Numbered from the stretch's first letter, positions 38,408 through 47,260 are shown. The stretch is DNA of 64,000 nt from Actinomycetospora straminea (GCF_028737255.1 NZ_JAQZAN010000009.1:124001-188000); one strand, 5' to 3'. Numbers and translations are program-made. The notes: a model not told the origin generated them from the sequence alone.

Positions 38408-39877
38408 GTGTCGTCCCCCTCCGGCACCGCACCGCGCGACCGGTCCACCGAGTCCACCGCGTCCACCGCGTCCACCGCGTCCGCCGCGTCCGCCCCGTCC
38501 GCCCCGTCCGCCGAGTCCCCCGCGTCCGGGCCCACCGGCCCCGTCCCGCGCCTCGGCCTCGCCGACACGGCCCGCCTCGCGGCCCGGGTCCTGGCCCCGA
38601 CGGTCGCGCAGGGCGCCATCGCGCGCCGCCCGCGTGTCGTCGGGCTCGCCGAGCGGCTCGACCTCGACGCCCGGGCCGTGGCGACCGTCCAGGACCTGCA
38701 CCGCCGCTACGGCGACGGGCCGGTGCGCCTCCCGCTGCCGGTGCGGCGGTTCGCGTTCGTGCTCTCGCCGCGCGACGTGCACCGCGTGCTCGGGGAGTCG
38801 CCCGAGCCGTTCGCCCTCGCCAACCGGGAGAAGCAGGGCGCGCTGGGCCAGTTCCAGCCGCACGGCGTGCTCGTCTCGCACGGGCGGGAGCGGGCGCAGC
38901 GGCGGGCGGTGAACGAGTCCGTGCTCGACACGCCGAACCCGGTGCACCGGCTCGCCGGCGACGTCGTGGCGCGGGTGCGTGAGGAGGCCCGGGGCGTCGC
39001 GGAGGAGGCCGCGCGGTCCGGGCACCTGGACTGGGCGACGTACTCGACCGGCTGGCGCCGCGCGTTCCGCCGCGTGGTGTTGGGCGACGCCGCCCGCGAC
39101 GACGAGGACCTGCAGGGCGACCTGGACGCGCTGCGCTACCGCGCGAACTGGTCGTACCTCCTGCCGCGCTCGCGCACCCGCCGCGACCGCGTGCGCCGCC
39201 GGCTCGAGCAGTACCTCGAGCGCGCCGAGCCCGGGAGCCTCGCCGGCCTGCTCGCGCAGACCGTGGGCGGGGACTCCCTCGTGGACCCGGTCGACCAGAT
39301 ACCGCAGTGGCTGTTCGCCTTCGACCCGGCCGGCATGGCGGGCATCCGGGCGCTGGCCCTGCTCGCCGCCGACGCCGACGAGCTCGCCCGGGTCCGCGGG
39401 GAGATGCCGGCCGACCTGGACACGCCGCAGGAGCTGCGTCGCCTGCGCGCCGCGGTGCTCGAGTCGGTGCGGCTGTGGCCGACCACCCCGATGATCCTGC
39501 GGGAGACCACCCGCGACGTCGCCTGGCCCACCGGGCGCCTGGCCGCGGACACCGCCGTGCTGGTCTACGCACCGTTCTTCCACCGCGACGACGAGGCCCT
39601 GGCGGTCGCCCACCGCTTCACCCCGGAGCTGTGGACCGGCGAGGGACACGACGGCACCGCCGGGGACGCCGCGACCGACTGGCCGCTCGTCCCGTTCAGC
39701 GAGGGCCCGGGCGTCTGCCCCGGCCAGAACCTCGTGCTGCTGACCACCAGCACCTTCCTGGCCACGCTGCTCGAGCACCACGACCACGCCCTCGAGCACC
39801 CGGCGTCCCTCGACCCCGACCGCGTCCCGGGCGTCGTCAGCCCCTTCCGCGTGCGCTTCCGGACGTCGCCGCGCTGA
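38408..39877 (+). CDS. Cytochrome P450 with unusual I-helix
   Basis: 489 residues from GTG 38408 (GGGAGG just upstream). After a Ser/Thr/Ala/Pro-rich tail (about 10-45), the P450 fold follows. The ExxR motif is in AVLESVRLWPTTPMILRETT, and the haem Cys in PFSEGPGVCPGQNL. The I-helix segment reads AFDPAGMAGIRALALL: the acid-Thr pair normally used in oxygen activation is missing, which may mean substrate-assisted or peroxide-driven chemistry. No ferredoxin or reductase gene is adjacent. Substrate unknown. Confidence 0.9.
   Translation: MSSPSGTAPRDRSTESTASTASTASAASAPSAPSAESPASGPTGPVPRLGLADTARLAARVLAPTVAQGAIARRPRVVGLAERLDLDARAVATVQDLHRRYGDGPVRLPLPVRRFAFVLSPRDVHRVLGESPEPFALANREKQGALGQFQPHGVLVSHGRERAQRRAVNESVLDTPNPVHRLAGDVVARVREEARGVAEEAARSGHLDWATYSTGWRRAFRRVVLGDAARDDEDLQGDLDALRYRANWSYLLPRSRTRRDRVRRRLEQYLERAEPGSLAGLLAQTVGGDSLVDPVDQIPQWLFAFDPAGMAGIRALALLAADADELARVRGEMPADLDTPQELRRLRAAVLESVRLWPTTPMILRETTRDVAWPTGRLAADTAVLVYAPFFHRDDEALAVAHRFTPELWTGEGHDGTAGDAATDWPLVPFSEGPGVCPGQNLVLLTTSTFLATLLEHHDHALEHPASLDPDRVPGVVSPFRVRFRTSPR
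38443..38523 (+). repeat. 9 x 9-bp tandem repeat in the P450 N-terminus
   Basis: Nine units of the form GTCCACCGC with small changes encode Ser-(Thr/Ala/Pro)-(Glu/Ala/Pro) triplets. Length variation between strains is likely. Confidence 0.75.
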
Positions 39878-39884
39878 CCTCGAT

Positions 39885-39924
39885 GTGCGTGATCTTCTGA
39901 GCTATAGCTCAGAAGATCACGCAC
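39885..39924. terminator. Perfect 40-bp palindrome between convergent P450 and murA
   Basis: Two exact 20-bp arms (GTGCGTGATCTTCTGAGCTA and its complement), clearly less GC-rich than the surroundings. Its place between two convergent genes suggests a bidirectional terminator; a protein-binding or cruciform site is the alternative. Confidence 0.75.
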
Positions 39925-39929
39925 GTACC

Positions 39930-41198
39930 TCAGCGCTGGGGCGGGGCCGCGATGCGCTGGATGTCGCCGCCGAGGGCCGCGAGGTTCTCGACGAACAGCG
40001 GGTAGCCGCGGTCGATGTGCGCGACGTCCCACACCTCGGTCTCGCCGTCGGCGCACAGCCCGGCGAGCACGAGCCCGGCGCCCGCGCGGATGTCCGACGC
40101 CCACACCGGCGCCGAGGACAGCCGCCGCACCCCGCGGACCACGGCGTGGTGGCCGTCGGTACGCGCATCGGCGCCGAGGCGGACCATCTCCTCGACGAAC
40201 CGGAAGCGCCCCTCGAAGACGTTCTCGGTGATCATCGACGTGCCCTCGGACACCGCCGAGAGCGCGATCGCCATCGGCTGCAGGTCGGTCGCGAAGCCCG
40301 GGTAGGGCAGCGTCACCCAGTCCACCGAGCGCGGGCGGGCGGCCATGACCACCCGGAACCCGCCGTCGAGCGCGGTGACCTCGGCGCCGGCCTGGCCCAG
40401 GCGGTCGAGCACGAGGTCGAGGTGGTGCGGGTCGACGCCGTTCACGGTGACGTCGCCGCCGGTCATCGCCGTCGCGAAGCCCCAGGTGGCCCCGACGATG
40501 CGGTCGCCGATGACCCGGTGCGTGGTCGGCGTCAGCGGCCCGCCGCCGTGCACGGTCAGCGTCGAGGTCCCGCCGCCCTCGATCTTGGCACCCATCTGCT
40601 GGAGCATCGTCACGAGGTCGACGATCTCCGGCTCGCGCGCGGCGTTGTCGATCACCGTGGTGCCCTCGGCGAACACGGCGGCCATGAGGATGTTCTCGGT
40701 GGCCCCGACGCTCGGGAAGTCCAGCCAGATCTGCGCGCCGCGCAGCGTCTCCGCCCCCGCGACCACGCAGCCGTGGGAGATCTCGCTCGACGCCCCGAGC
40801 AGGCGCAGGCCCGCCTGGTGCATGTCGAGGGGACGCGAGCCGATCGCGTCGCCACCGGGGAGCGGCACCACCGCGCGGCGGCACCGGGCGACCAGGGGCC
40901 CGAGCACGCACACCGAGGCGCGCAGCCGCGAGACCGAGCGGTAGTCGGCCTCCGGGGTCAGCTCGGCGGGGACGTCGATGGTCACCGTGTCGCCCGCCAC
41001 CGACACCGCGCAGCCGAGGCTGCGCAGCACGTCCGCCATGAGCGGGACGTCGAGGATCTCGGGGCAGTTGGTGATGACCGTCCGGCCCTCGGCGAGCAGC
41101 GCCGCCGCCATCAGCTTGAGCACGCTGTTCTTGGCGCCGACGACGTCGACCGCCCCGGACAGCCGGCCCGAGCCGCGCACCACGAAGTGCTCGTTCAT
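39930..41198 (-). CDS. murA: UDP-N-acetylglucosamine 1-carboxyvinyltransferase MurA
   Basis: 422 residues. Adds enolpyruvate from PEP to UDP-GlcNAc, the first committed step of peptidoglycan synthesis, in the cytosol. Two inside-out barrel domains; [20 protein letters not shown] near the N-terminus and [15 protein letters not shown] in the active-site loop. Position 117 is Asp where most bacteria have the catalytic Cys, the same change that makes M. tuberculosis MurA insensitive to fosfomycin. ATG 41198; a -10 TAGCGT overlaps the stop of the preceding ABC gene. Confidence 0.96.
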   Translation of the reverse strand: MNEHFVVRGSGRLSGAVDVVGAKNSVLKLMAAALLAEGRTVITNCPEILDVPLMADVLRSLGCAVSVAGDTVTIDVPAELTPEADYRSVSRLRASVCVLGPLVARCRRAVVPLPGGDAIGSRPLDMHQAGLRLLGASSEISHGCVVAGAETLRGAQIWLDFPSVGATENILMAAVFAEGTTVIDNAAREPEIVDLVTMLQQMGAKIEGGGTSTLTVHGGGPLTPTTHRVIGDRIVGATWGFATAMTGGDVTVNGVDPHHLDLVLDRLGQAGAEVTALDGGFRVVMAARPRSVDWVTLPYPGFATDLQPMAIALSAVSEGTSMITENVFEGRFRFVEEMVRLGADARTDGHHAVVRGVRRLSSAPVWASDIRAGAGLVLAGLCADGETEVWDVAHIDRGYPLFVENLAALGGDIQRIAAPPQR

Positions 41199-41207
41199 CG
41201 CCGCGAG

Positions 41208-41213
41208 ACGCTA
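41208..41213 (-). promoter_or_regulatory. murA -10 overlapping an upstream stop codon
   Basis: TAGCGT on the minus strand, 9 nt before ATG; its TAG is the stop codon of the ABC ATPase gene. Confidence 0.4.
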
Positions 41214-42041
41214 CCCGTCGGCCCGCACGACCCCGTCGGCGGACGCCTCCCGCGACCGCAGCGGGCGGCGCGGGACGACCATCGGCGTCCCTGTCTCGGG
41301 GTCGGGCACGACGCGGCAGGCGAGGCCGTAGACGTCGGTGACGAGCTCCTCGGTGAGCACCTCGGCCGGCGGCCCCTCCGCGGCCACCACGCCACCCGGG
41401 CGCAGGGCGATGAGGTGCGTCGCGTAGCGGGCGGCCTGGTTGAGGTCGTGCAGGACGGCGACGAGCGTGCGCCCGAGGTCGCCGTGCAGGCGCGCGCAGA
41501 GCTCGAGGACGTCGACCTGGTGGGCGATGTCGAGGTACGTCGTCGGCTCGTCGAGCAGCAGGATCGGGGTCTCCTGCGCGAGCGCCATCGCGAGCCAGAC
41601 CCGCTGGCGCTGCCCGCCGGAGAGCTCGTCGACCAGGCGGGGCGCGAGGTCGGCGACGTTCGTCAGCGTCATCGCCTCGGCGACCGCGGCCTCGTCGGCG
41701 TCCGACCACTGCTTGAGCAGCTGCTGGTGGGGGTAGCGGCCGCGCGCGACGAGGTCGCCGACGGTGATGCCGCCGGGCGCGGTCGCCGTCTGCGGGAGCA
41801 GGCCGAGGCGCCGCGCGACCTCCTTGGAGCGGTAGCTCGCGATCGACGCGCCGTCGAGCACCACCGCGCCCGCGGTCGGCGCGAGCACGCGCGCCAGGGC
41901 CGCGAGCAGCGTGGACTTGCCGCAGGCGTTGGGTCCGACGATCACGGTGAACGAGTCGTCGGGGATCGCGACCGAGAGGTCGCGCGCCACCGTGCGGCCC
42001 TCGTAGCCCAGCGTCACGTCCTGGGCGTGCAGGCGGGTCAT
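41211..42041 (-). CDS. Iron-type ABC importer ATPase (FecE/FepC-like)
   Basis: 276 residues. Walker A GPNACGKSTLL, Q-loop LLPQTA, signature LSGGQRQRVWLAMALAQ, Walker B ILLLDEPTTYLD and switch HDLNQA. The unusual NACGKS variant is common in FepC-like ATPases. Energises ferric-siderophore or haem import with the two permeases upstream. ATG 42041 with AGGAG; 22 bp after the permease gene. Probably cotranscribed with it under the IdeR-like box. Confidence 0.93.
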   Translation of the reverse strand: MTRLHAQDVTLGYEGRTVARDLSVAIPDDSFTVIVGPNACGKSTLLAALARVLAPTAGAVVLDGASIASYRSKEVARRLGLLPQTATAPGGITVGDLVARGRYPHQQLLKQWSDADEAAVAEAMTLTNVADLAPRLVDELSGGQRQRVWLAMALAQETPILLLDEPTTYLDIAHQVDVLELCARLHGDLGRTLVAVLHDLNQAARYATHLIALRPGGVVAAEGPPAEVLTEELVTDVYGLACRVVPDPETGTPMVVPRRPLRSREASADGVVRADG

Positions 42042-42063
42042 GCGGCTCCTGCCGGGTGGACGG

Positions 42064-43131
42064 TCACGTCGGGCTCCGCCGCCACAGGCGCACGAGCAGC
42101 GCGACGAGGTAGAGCCCACCGACGAGGCCGGTGGCGATGCCCACCGGCAGCGGGACGGGCGCGAACAGGCGGGTCACGGCGAGGTCGCTGACGACGAGCA
42201 GCGCGGCGCCGACCAGCGCGCTCGGCAGGAGCACCGGGGTGGCCGCGCGGGTCAGGGACCGGGCGACCTGGGGTGCGGCGAGCGCGAGGAACGGGATCGG
42301 CCCGGCGGCGGCCACCGAGGCCGCGGCCAGCCCGACCGCGCCCAGCAGCAGCAACGTGCGCGTGCGCCCGACGTCGACACCGAGCGCGCCCGCGGGCCGG
42401 TCGCCGAGCTCGAGCAGCGCGAGCCGCCGGGCCCCGCCGAAGAGCACCGGCAGGAGCAGGACGAGCACCACGCCGAGCGCGACGACCTGGGGCCAGCCGC
42501 GGTTGCCGAGGTCGCCGAGCAGCCACGTCTGGGCGTCGACGGCGGTCTGCAGCTGCGCGGTGGTGATCAGCCAGCTGTTCACCGCGAGCAGGGCCGCGCC
42601 GATCCCGATGCCGATGAGCACCATCCGCGGGCCCTGCGTGCCGCGCCCCGCCGCGAGGGCGACGACGAGCAGCGCGGTGACCAGCCCGCCGACCAGGGCG
42701 CCGACCGAGGTCCCCAGCGTGCCCGCGCCGAGCACGATGATCGCGACGAGCGCGCCGGTCGACGCGCCGGTGGTGAAGCCGATGACGTCCGGGCTGCCGA
42801 GCACGTTGCGCGAGAGGCTCTGCAGCACCGCGCCGCTGACCGCCAGCGCCGCGCCCACCCCGATCGCGAGCAGCAGGCGCGGCAGGCGCAGGGTCAGCAC
42901 GACGAACTCGGTGGCCCGGCTGCCCTGGCCGACGAGCGTCTCGCCCACCTCGGCGATCGTCAGCGGGAACTCGCCGGTGGTCATCGCGACCACCGCGCCG
43001 ACGAGCACCACGGCTCCGGCGGCCGCCCCGACCGCGACCGAGCGGGGGCCGACGCGCACCGACACCCGCCCGCCGGCGAGGCGGAGGAGGCGTCCGGAGA
43101 CGAGGGGGCTGCCCACCCGCCCGGGGGTCAC
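42064..43131 (-). CDS. Iron-type ABC importer permease 2 (FecCD family)
   Basis: 355 residues, about ten membrane helices. FecCD signatures LRLPRLLLAIGVGAALAVSG and SRNVLGSPDVIGFTTGAS and the late PFLALAAPQVARSL coupling segment are present. GTG 43131 overlaps the previous stop in GTGA. It pairs with the other permease to form the membrane channel. Confidence 0.92.
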   Translation of the reverse strand: MTPGRVGSPLVSGRLLRLAGGRVSVRVGPRSVAVGAAAGAVVLVGAVVAMTTGEFPLTIAEVGETLVGQGSRATEFVVLTLRLPRLLLAIGVGAALAVSGAVLQSLSRNVLGSPDVIGFTTGASTGALVAIIVLGAGTLGTSVGALVGGLVTALLVVALAAGRGTQGPRMVLIGIGIGAALLAVNSWLITTAQLQTAVDAQTWLLGDLGNRGWPQVVALGVVLVLLLPVLFGGARRLALLELGDRPAGALGVDVGRTRTLLLLGAVGLAAASVAAAGPIPFLALAAPQVARSLTRAATPVLLPSALVGAALLVVSDLAVTRLFAPVPLPVGIATGLVGGLYLVALLVRLWRRSPT

Positions 43132-44180
43132 ACGCCCACCAGCCGGCGCCGGCGACACAGCGCCACGAAGACCGGCACGCCGAGCACCGCGGTCGTGACG
43201 CCCACCTGGATCTCGCCGGGCGGGGCGACGACGCGCCCGACGACGTCGGCGACGAGCAGCACGATCGCGCCCAGCACCGCGGTGTAGGGCAGCAGCCAGC
43301 GGTGGGTGGGCCCGACGACGCCGCGCACGACGTGCGGGACGGCGAGGCCGAGGAACGCGATCGGCCCGACGGCGGCGGTCGCGGCGCCCGCCAGGACGGT
43401 GACGACGGCGCCGGCGAGCGCCCGGGTGCGCTCGACGTCGAGGCCCAGTGCCTGGCCGGCGCGGTCGCCGAGGGCGAGCGTGTCGAGCGCGCGGGCCATG
43501 GCGACGGCGGCGACGATCCCGATCGCGAGGAACGGGGCGACCGCCAGCAGGACGTCGAGGCGCCGCCCCGACAGCGAGCCGAGGTTCCAGAACCGGAAGG
43601 CGTCGAACGTGCTCGGCGTGAGCACCAGCGCGGCGTTGACCAGGGCGATGAGCACCGCGGTGACCGCCGAGCCCGCGAGCACCAGGCGCTCGGGCGTGCC
43701 CGAGGACCGTCCGGTGGCGCCGAGCACGTGCACCACGAGCATCGCCAGGGCCGCGCCGACGAGCCCGAACCAGACGTAGCCGGTGATCGTGCCGACGCCG
43801 AAGACGCCGATGGCCACGACGACCAGCGCCGACGCGCCGGCGTTCACCCCCAGCAGGCCCGGGTCGGCCAGCGGGTTGCGCGACAGCCCCTGCATCATCG
43901 CGCCGGAGACCCCCAGCGCCGCGCCGACGGCCAGCGCGAGCAGGCCGCGGGGCACGCGCAGGTCGCGCACGATGGCGGCCTCGGTGCCCGACGTGTCGCC
44001 GGCCGTCCCGCCCCACAGCAGCGACCAGGACTGCGCGAGCCCGATGTCGCGGGAGCCGATGCCGATGCTGACCAGCAGCACGAGCAGCGCGATGCCGACC
44101 AGGGCGAGCAGCCCCACCGCCCGGGCGACCGAGCCGGTGCGCGCGACGGGTGACGGCCGCGCCCGCTCCTCCGTCAGCAC
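43128..44180 (-). CDS. Iron-type ABC importer permease 1 (FecCD family)
   Basis: 350 residues, about ten helices, with DLRVPRGLLALAVGAALGVSG, SRNPLADPGLLGVNAGAS and FLGLAVPHVVRGV. First gene of the permease-permease-ATPase operon. GTG 44180 lies 6 nt after TAGGCT, so the message is leaderless, and the promoter sits beside the IdeR-like box shared with the divergent binding-protein gene. Iron starvation should induce it (inference). Confidence 0.93.
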   Translation of the reverse strand: MLTEERARPSPVARTGSVARAVGLLALVGIALLVLLVSIGIGSRDIGLAQSWSLLWGGTAGDTSGTEAAIVRDLRVPRGLLALAVGAALGVSGAMMQGLSRNPLADPGLLGVNAGASALVVVAIGVFGVGTITGYVWFGLVGAALAMLVVHVLGATGRSSGTPERLVLAGSAVTAVLIALVNAALVLTPSTFDAFRFWNLGSLSGRRLDVLLAVAPFLAIGIVAAVAMARALDTLALGDRAGQALGLDVERTRALAGAVVTVLAGAATAAVGPIAFLGLAVPHVVRGVVGPTHRWLLPYTAVLGAIVLLVADVVGRVVAPPGEIQVGVTTAVLGVPVFVALCRRRRLVGV

Positions 44181-44186
44181 CCGTGC

Positions 44187-44192
44187 AGCCTA
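44187..44192 (-). promoter_or_regulatory. Leaderless promoter -10 of the iron permease operon
   Basis: TAGGCT on the minus strand, 6 nt before GTG 44180, overlapping the CCTAAC arm at 44189. Confidence 0.55.
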
Positions 44193-44216
44193 ACCCGTTA
44201 GGGTTGCCTACCCTAC
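44189..44216. promoter_or_regulatory. IdeR/DtxR-like iron box
   Basis: TTAGGGTTGCCTACCCTAC (44198-44216) matches 15 of 19 positions of the remembered IdeR consensus TTAGGTTAGSCTAACCTAA. A second dyad CCTAAC-CC-GTTAGG (44189-44202) overlaps it. TACCCT (44209-44214) inside may be the -10 of the divergent binding-protein gene. Confidence 0.75.
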
Positions 44217-44251
44217 GAGCTGCCCAACTTGTCCGACCTCCAGGAGTCCCG

Positions 44252-45256
44252 TTGCGCCGCCTCCTCCTCGCCGCGATCGCAGCGGCCCTGCTCCTCGTGA
44301 CCGCCTGCGGGGGTGGCTCCGGCGGTGGCGGTGGCGGTGGTGGGGGCGCCCCGGCCGGCTCGGCCGTCGGCACCGCCTACCCCGCCACGATCGACACCCA
44401 GTTCGGCCCGGTCACCGTCGAGGAGCCGCCGCAGCGGATCGTCGCCCTGGGCTGGTCGGACGCCGAGACCGCGCTGGTCCTGGGCGTGCAGCCCGTCGGC
44501 GCGTCGGACTGGCTGGGCTTCGGCGGCACCGGCGTCGGCCCCTGGTCGCCGCCGTACCGGACACCGCCGACGATCCTCGGGACGACGCAGCTCGACTACG
44601 AGGCCGTCGCCGCCCTGCGTCCCGACCTCATCCTCGACACGCGCTCCTCGGGCGACCGGCAGCGCTTCGACACCCTCTCGCGGATCGCGCCGACCGTCGG
44701 CCCGCCGCCCGGGCTCGCCGCCGCGTACGGCACGACCTGGCGCCAGCAGATGGACATGGTGTCCCGCGCGCTGGGCAAGCCCGAGGAGGGCGCGCGCCAG
44801 ATCGCGGGCCTGGAGGAGAAGTTCCGCGCGACCACCGCCGCGAACCCCTCGTTCGCCGGCCGGCAGGCGGCCGTCGGCGCCTTCTTCGGCGGCCAGTGGG
44901 GCGCCTACGTCCCGGGCGACGCCCGCGTCGACGTCATGGACGGCCTCGGCTTCCGGACCCCGCCGCAGATCGAGGCGCTCTCCTCGCAGGCCGCCGGGTC
45001 GTTCTACGTCAACCTCTCCGGCGAGCAGGTCGGGCTGCTGTCCTCCGACCTCACGGTCGTCTTCCCGATCGGCGGCAGCGCCGACGCCATCCGCGCCGAC
45101 CCCGTCCTCTCGCGCACCCCCGCGGCGCAGGCGGGGCACCTCGTCGTGCTCGACGACCGGACGACGAGCAACGCGTTCTCGTCGGGCTCCGTGCCCGGCA
45201 CCGCGGCGGCGCTCGACCGTGCCGCTCCCCTCTTCGCGGGGGCGCTCGCCCGCTGA
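44252..45256 (+). CDS. Ferric-siderophore-type ABC substrate-binding lipoprotein
   Basis: 334 residues from TTG 44252, which has AGGAG 5 nt upstream and directly precedes the signal sequence RRLLLAAIAAALLLVTAC; the Cys in the lipobox VTAC starts the lipoprotein. A run of Gly residues follows as a flexible tether. The type III binding-protein fold has QFGPVTVEEPPQRIVALGWSD at its start and LDYEAVAALRPDLILDTR. Captures an iron chelate outside the membrane for the divergent permease operon. The larger open frame from 44150 lacks a start signal. Confidence 0.92.
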   Translation: MRRLLLAAIAAALLLVTACGGGSGGGGGGGGGAPAGSAVGTAYPATIDTQFGPVTVEEPPQRIVALGWSDAETALVLGVQPVGASDWLGFGGTGVGPWSPPYRTPPTILGTTQLDYEAVAALRPDLILDTRSSGDRQRFDTLSRIAPTVGPPPGLAAAYGTTWRQQMDMVSRALGKPEEGARQIAGLEEKFRATTAANPSFAGRQAAVGAFFGGQWGAYVPGDARVDVMDGLGFRTPPQIEALSSQAAGSFYVNLSGEQVGLLSSDLTVVFPIGGSADAIRADPVLSRTPAAQAGHLVVLDDRTTSNAFSSGSVPGTAAALDRAAPLFAGALAR

Positions 45257-45276
45257 CGCTGGCAGGATCTCCGGAC

Positions 45277-46662
45277 GTGAGTGCGCTCCCCGGCTGGCTC
45301 GTCGCCGAGATGGCCGGGGTCCCGCCCCGCGACACCCTCGCCGGGGCGGACGAGCTCGCGGCCGGGGTCGAGCGGCTCGCCGCCGACCACCCGCGGGTCG
45401 TCACGCGCCGGCGTGTCGGCACCTCCGGGCAGGGCGAGCCGCTGACGGCGCTGACGATCGGCGCGGGCAGCACCGCGGACGGCCCGGCTCGTCCCTCGGC
45501 CCTGGTCATCGGCCTGCCGCACCCCAACGAGCCGGTCGGCGGGCTCACCGCCCTGCACCTGGCGCGGCGGCTCGCGCAGGACGACGCGCTGCGCGCGCGG
45601 CTCGGGCTCGTCTGGCACGTCGTGCCGTGCATCGACCCGGACGGGCTGCGCCTCAACGAGGGGTGGCTCGCCGGGCCGTTCACGCGCGAGCACTACGCGC
45701 GCCACCTCTACCGGCAGGCGGGGCACGAGCAGATCGAGTGGAGCTTCCCGCTCGCGCACAAGGACGCCTGGTTCGACGCGGTGCTGCCCGAGACGCTCGC
45801 GCTGATGCGGCTGGTGGACGACCACCGCCCGGTGCTCATGGCCTCGCTGCACAACGCGGAGGTGGGCGGCGTCTACCACTACCTCTCGCGCCCCGAGCCC
45901 GCGCTGCACCCGCTGCTGCAGGCGATCCCGGCGCAGGCAGGCCTCACGCTGCACCGCGGCGAGCCCGAGGCGCCGTGGATCCCGCTGCTCGCCGAGGGCA
46001 TCTACCGCTCGCTCGACATCCGCGACGCCTACGACCACCTCGAGGTCACCGGGGAGCAGGGCTCGCTCGTCGGCGGCAACTCCACCGGCGCGTACGCCGC
46101 CCGCCACGGGACGTTGACGCTGGTCACCGAGGTGCCCTACTGGCGCGACGACCGCCTGGGCGACGGGTCGGAGAGCGGGCACGGGCGCTCGGCGCTGCTC
46201 GCCGCGGCCGGCGCGGCGGTGCGCGAGCTCGCCACGGTCCTGCGCGCGACCCTCGACGCCGTCGGCGGCGCGGTGCACGAGTCGCCGTTCGTGCGCGCGA
46301 CCCGCTTCTTCGCGCCGTTCCTCGCCGGCAGCGCCGACGACCTCGCCCGCCGCGCCGCCGCAGAACCCGACCGTCCCGCCACCGTCGCCGAGGTGGCCTC
46401 GCTGGCCGAGATCACCGACATGTCCCGGCTGCGCTACGCCGGCATGCTGCTGCGCGCCCTCGACGCCGAGATCGCGCTGGGCAACGTGCGCCCGGCGGTG
46501 CGCAGCGCCCGGACCGGGCTCGCCGAGCACTTCGCCGCCTGGTGCGCCGAGGCGGCCGGGCGCACGCCCGCCGACACCGTCCCGATCCGCGACCTCGTCG
46601 CCGTCCAGGCCGCCGCGGTCCTCGCCGCCGCGGACCACCTCGCGGCGCCCGATCCTCCCTAG
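45277..46662 (+). CDS. M14-family zinc carboxypeptidase
   Basis: 461 residues. The zinc motif is GLPHPNEPVGG (HxxE), with the third ligand His in ASLHNAEVGG and a catalytic Glu candidate in VTEVPYW. No signal peptide, so cytosolic. M14 enzymes remove C-terminal residues from peptides or peptidoglycan fragments; target unknown. GTG 45277 follows CAGGAT by 8 nt. It ends 9 bp before the adenosyltransferase gene. Confidence 0.85.
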   Translation: MSALPGWLVAEMAGVPPRDTLAGADELAAGVERLAADHPRVVTRRRVGTSGQGEPLTALTIGAGSTADGPARPSALVIGLPHPNEPVGGLTALHLARRLAQDDALRARLGLVWHVVPCIDPDGLRLNEGWLAGPFTREHYARHLYRQAGHEQIEWSFPLAHKDAWFDAVLPETLALMRLVDDHRPVLMASLHNAEVGGVYHYLSRPEPALHPLLQAIPAQAGLTLHRGEPEAPWIPLLAEGIYRSLDIRDAYDHLEVTGEQGSLVGGNSTGAYAARHGTLTLVTEVPYWRDDRLGDGSESGHGRSALLAAAGAAVRELATVLRATLDAVGGAVHESPFVRATRFFAPFLAGSADDLARRAAAEPDRPATVAEVASLAEITDMSRLRYAGMLLRALDAEIALGNVRPAVRSARTGLAEHFAAWCAEAAGRTPADTVPIRDLVAVQAAAVLAAADHLAAPDPP

Positions 46663-46665
46663 ACT
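46660..46665 (+). promoter_or_regulatory. Leaderless promoter -10 of the adenosyltransferase
   Basis: TAGACT; its first base is the last of the M14 stop region and GTG follows after 6 nt. No ribosome site. Confidence 0.5.
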
Positions 46666-46671
46666 GGCGCC

Positions 46672-47256
46672 GTGGCTGTTCACCTCACCCGGATCTACAC
46701 GCGCACCGGCGACGACGGGACCACCGGTCTCTCGGACTTCTCGCGCGTGCCCAAGACCGACCCGCGGCTCTCGGCCTACGCCGACTCCGAGGAGGCGAAC
46801 GCCGCGATCGGCGTCGCGCTCTCGGTGGGCGGGCCGCCGGAGGCGATCGTCGCGCCGCTGCGCCAGATCCAGAACGACCTCTTCGACGTCGGCGCGGACC
46901 TCGCGACACCGATCGTCGAGAATCCGGAGTACCCGCCGCTGCGCGTCACCGAGCGCCAGATCGAGCGCCTCGAGGGCTGGTGCGACGAGTTCAACGCCGA
47001 CCTGCCCAAGCTCGACTCGTTCATCCTGCCCGGCGGGACCCCGGCCGCCGCGTACCTCCACGTCGCGCGCACCGTGACGCGCCGCGCCGAGCGCAGCACC
47101 TGGGCGGTCGTCGCGGCCGACCCCGACCGCACCAGCCGCCTCCCGGCGCACTACCTGAACCGGCTCTCGGACCTGCTCTTCATCCTCGGCCGGGTCGCGA
47201 ACCCGGGCGGCGACGTCCTCTGGGTCCCCGGCGGCCCGGAGGAGCAGCGGGACTGA
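46672..47256 (+). CDS. Cob(I)yrinic acid a,c-diamide adenosyltransferase (PduO type)
   Basis: 194 residues. Transfers adenosyl from ATP to reduced cobalamin, giving adenosylcobalamin for the mutase. PduO signatures: IYTRTGDDGTTGL at the N-terminus binding ATP, YADSEEANAAIG, and RRAERSTW followed by LNRLSDLLFILGR. Helical trimer. Leaderless GTG 46672. In mycobacteria the homologue (recalled as Rv1314c) lies beside murA as part of the same conserved order. Confidence 0.95.
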   Translation: MAVHLTRIYTRTGDDGTTGLSDFSRVPKTDPRLSAYADSEEANAAIGVALSVGGPPEAIVAPLRQIQNDLFDVGADLATPIVENPEYPPLRVTERQIERLEGWCDEFNADLPKLDSFILPGGTPAAAYLHVARTVTRRAERSTWAVVAADPDRTSRLPAHYLNRLSDLLFILGRVANPGGDVLWVPGGPEEQRD

Positions 47257-47260
47257 CCCG

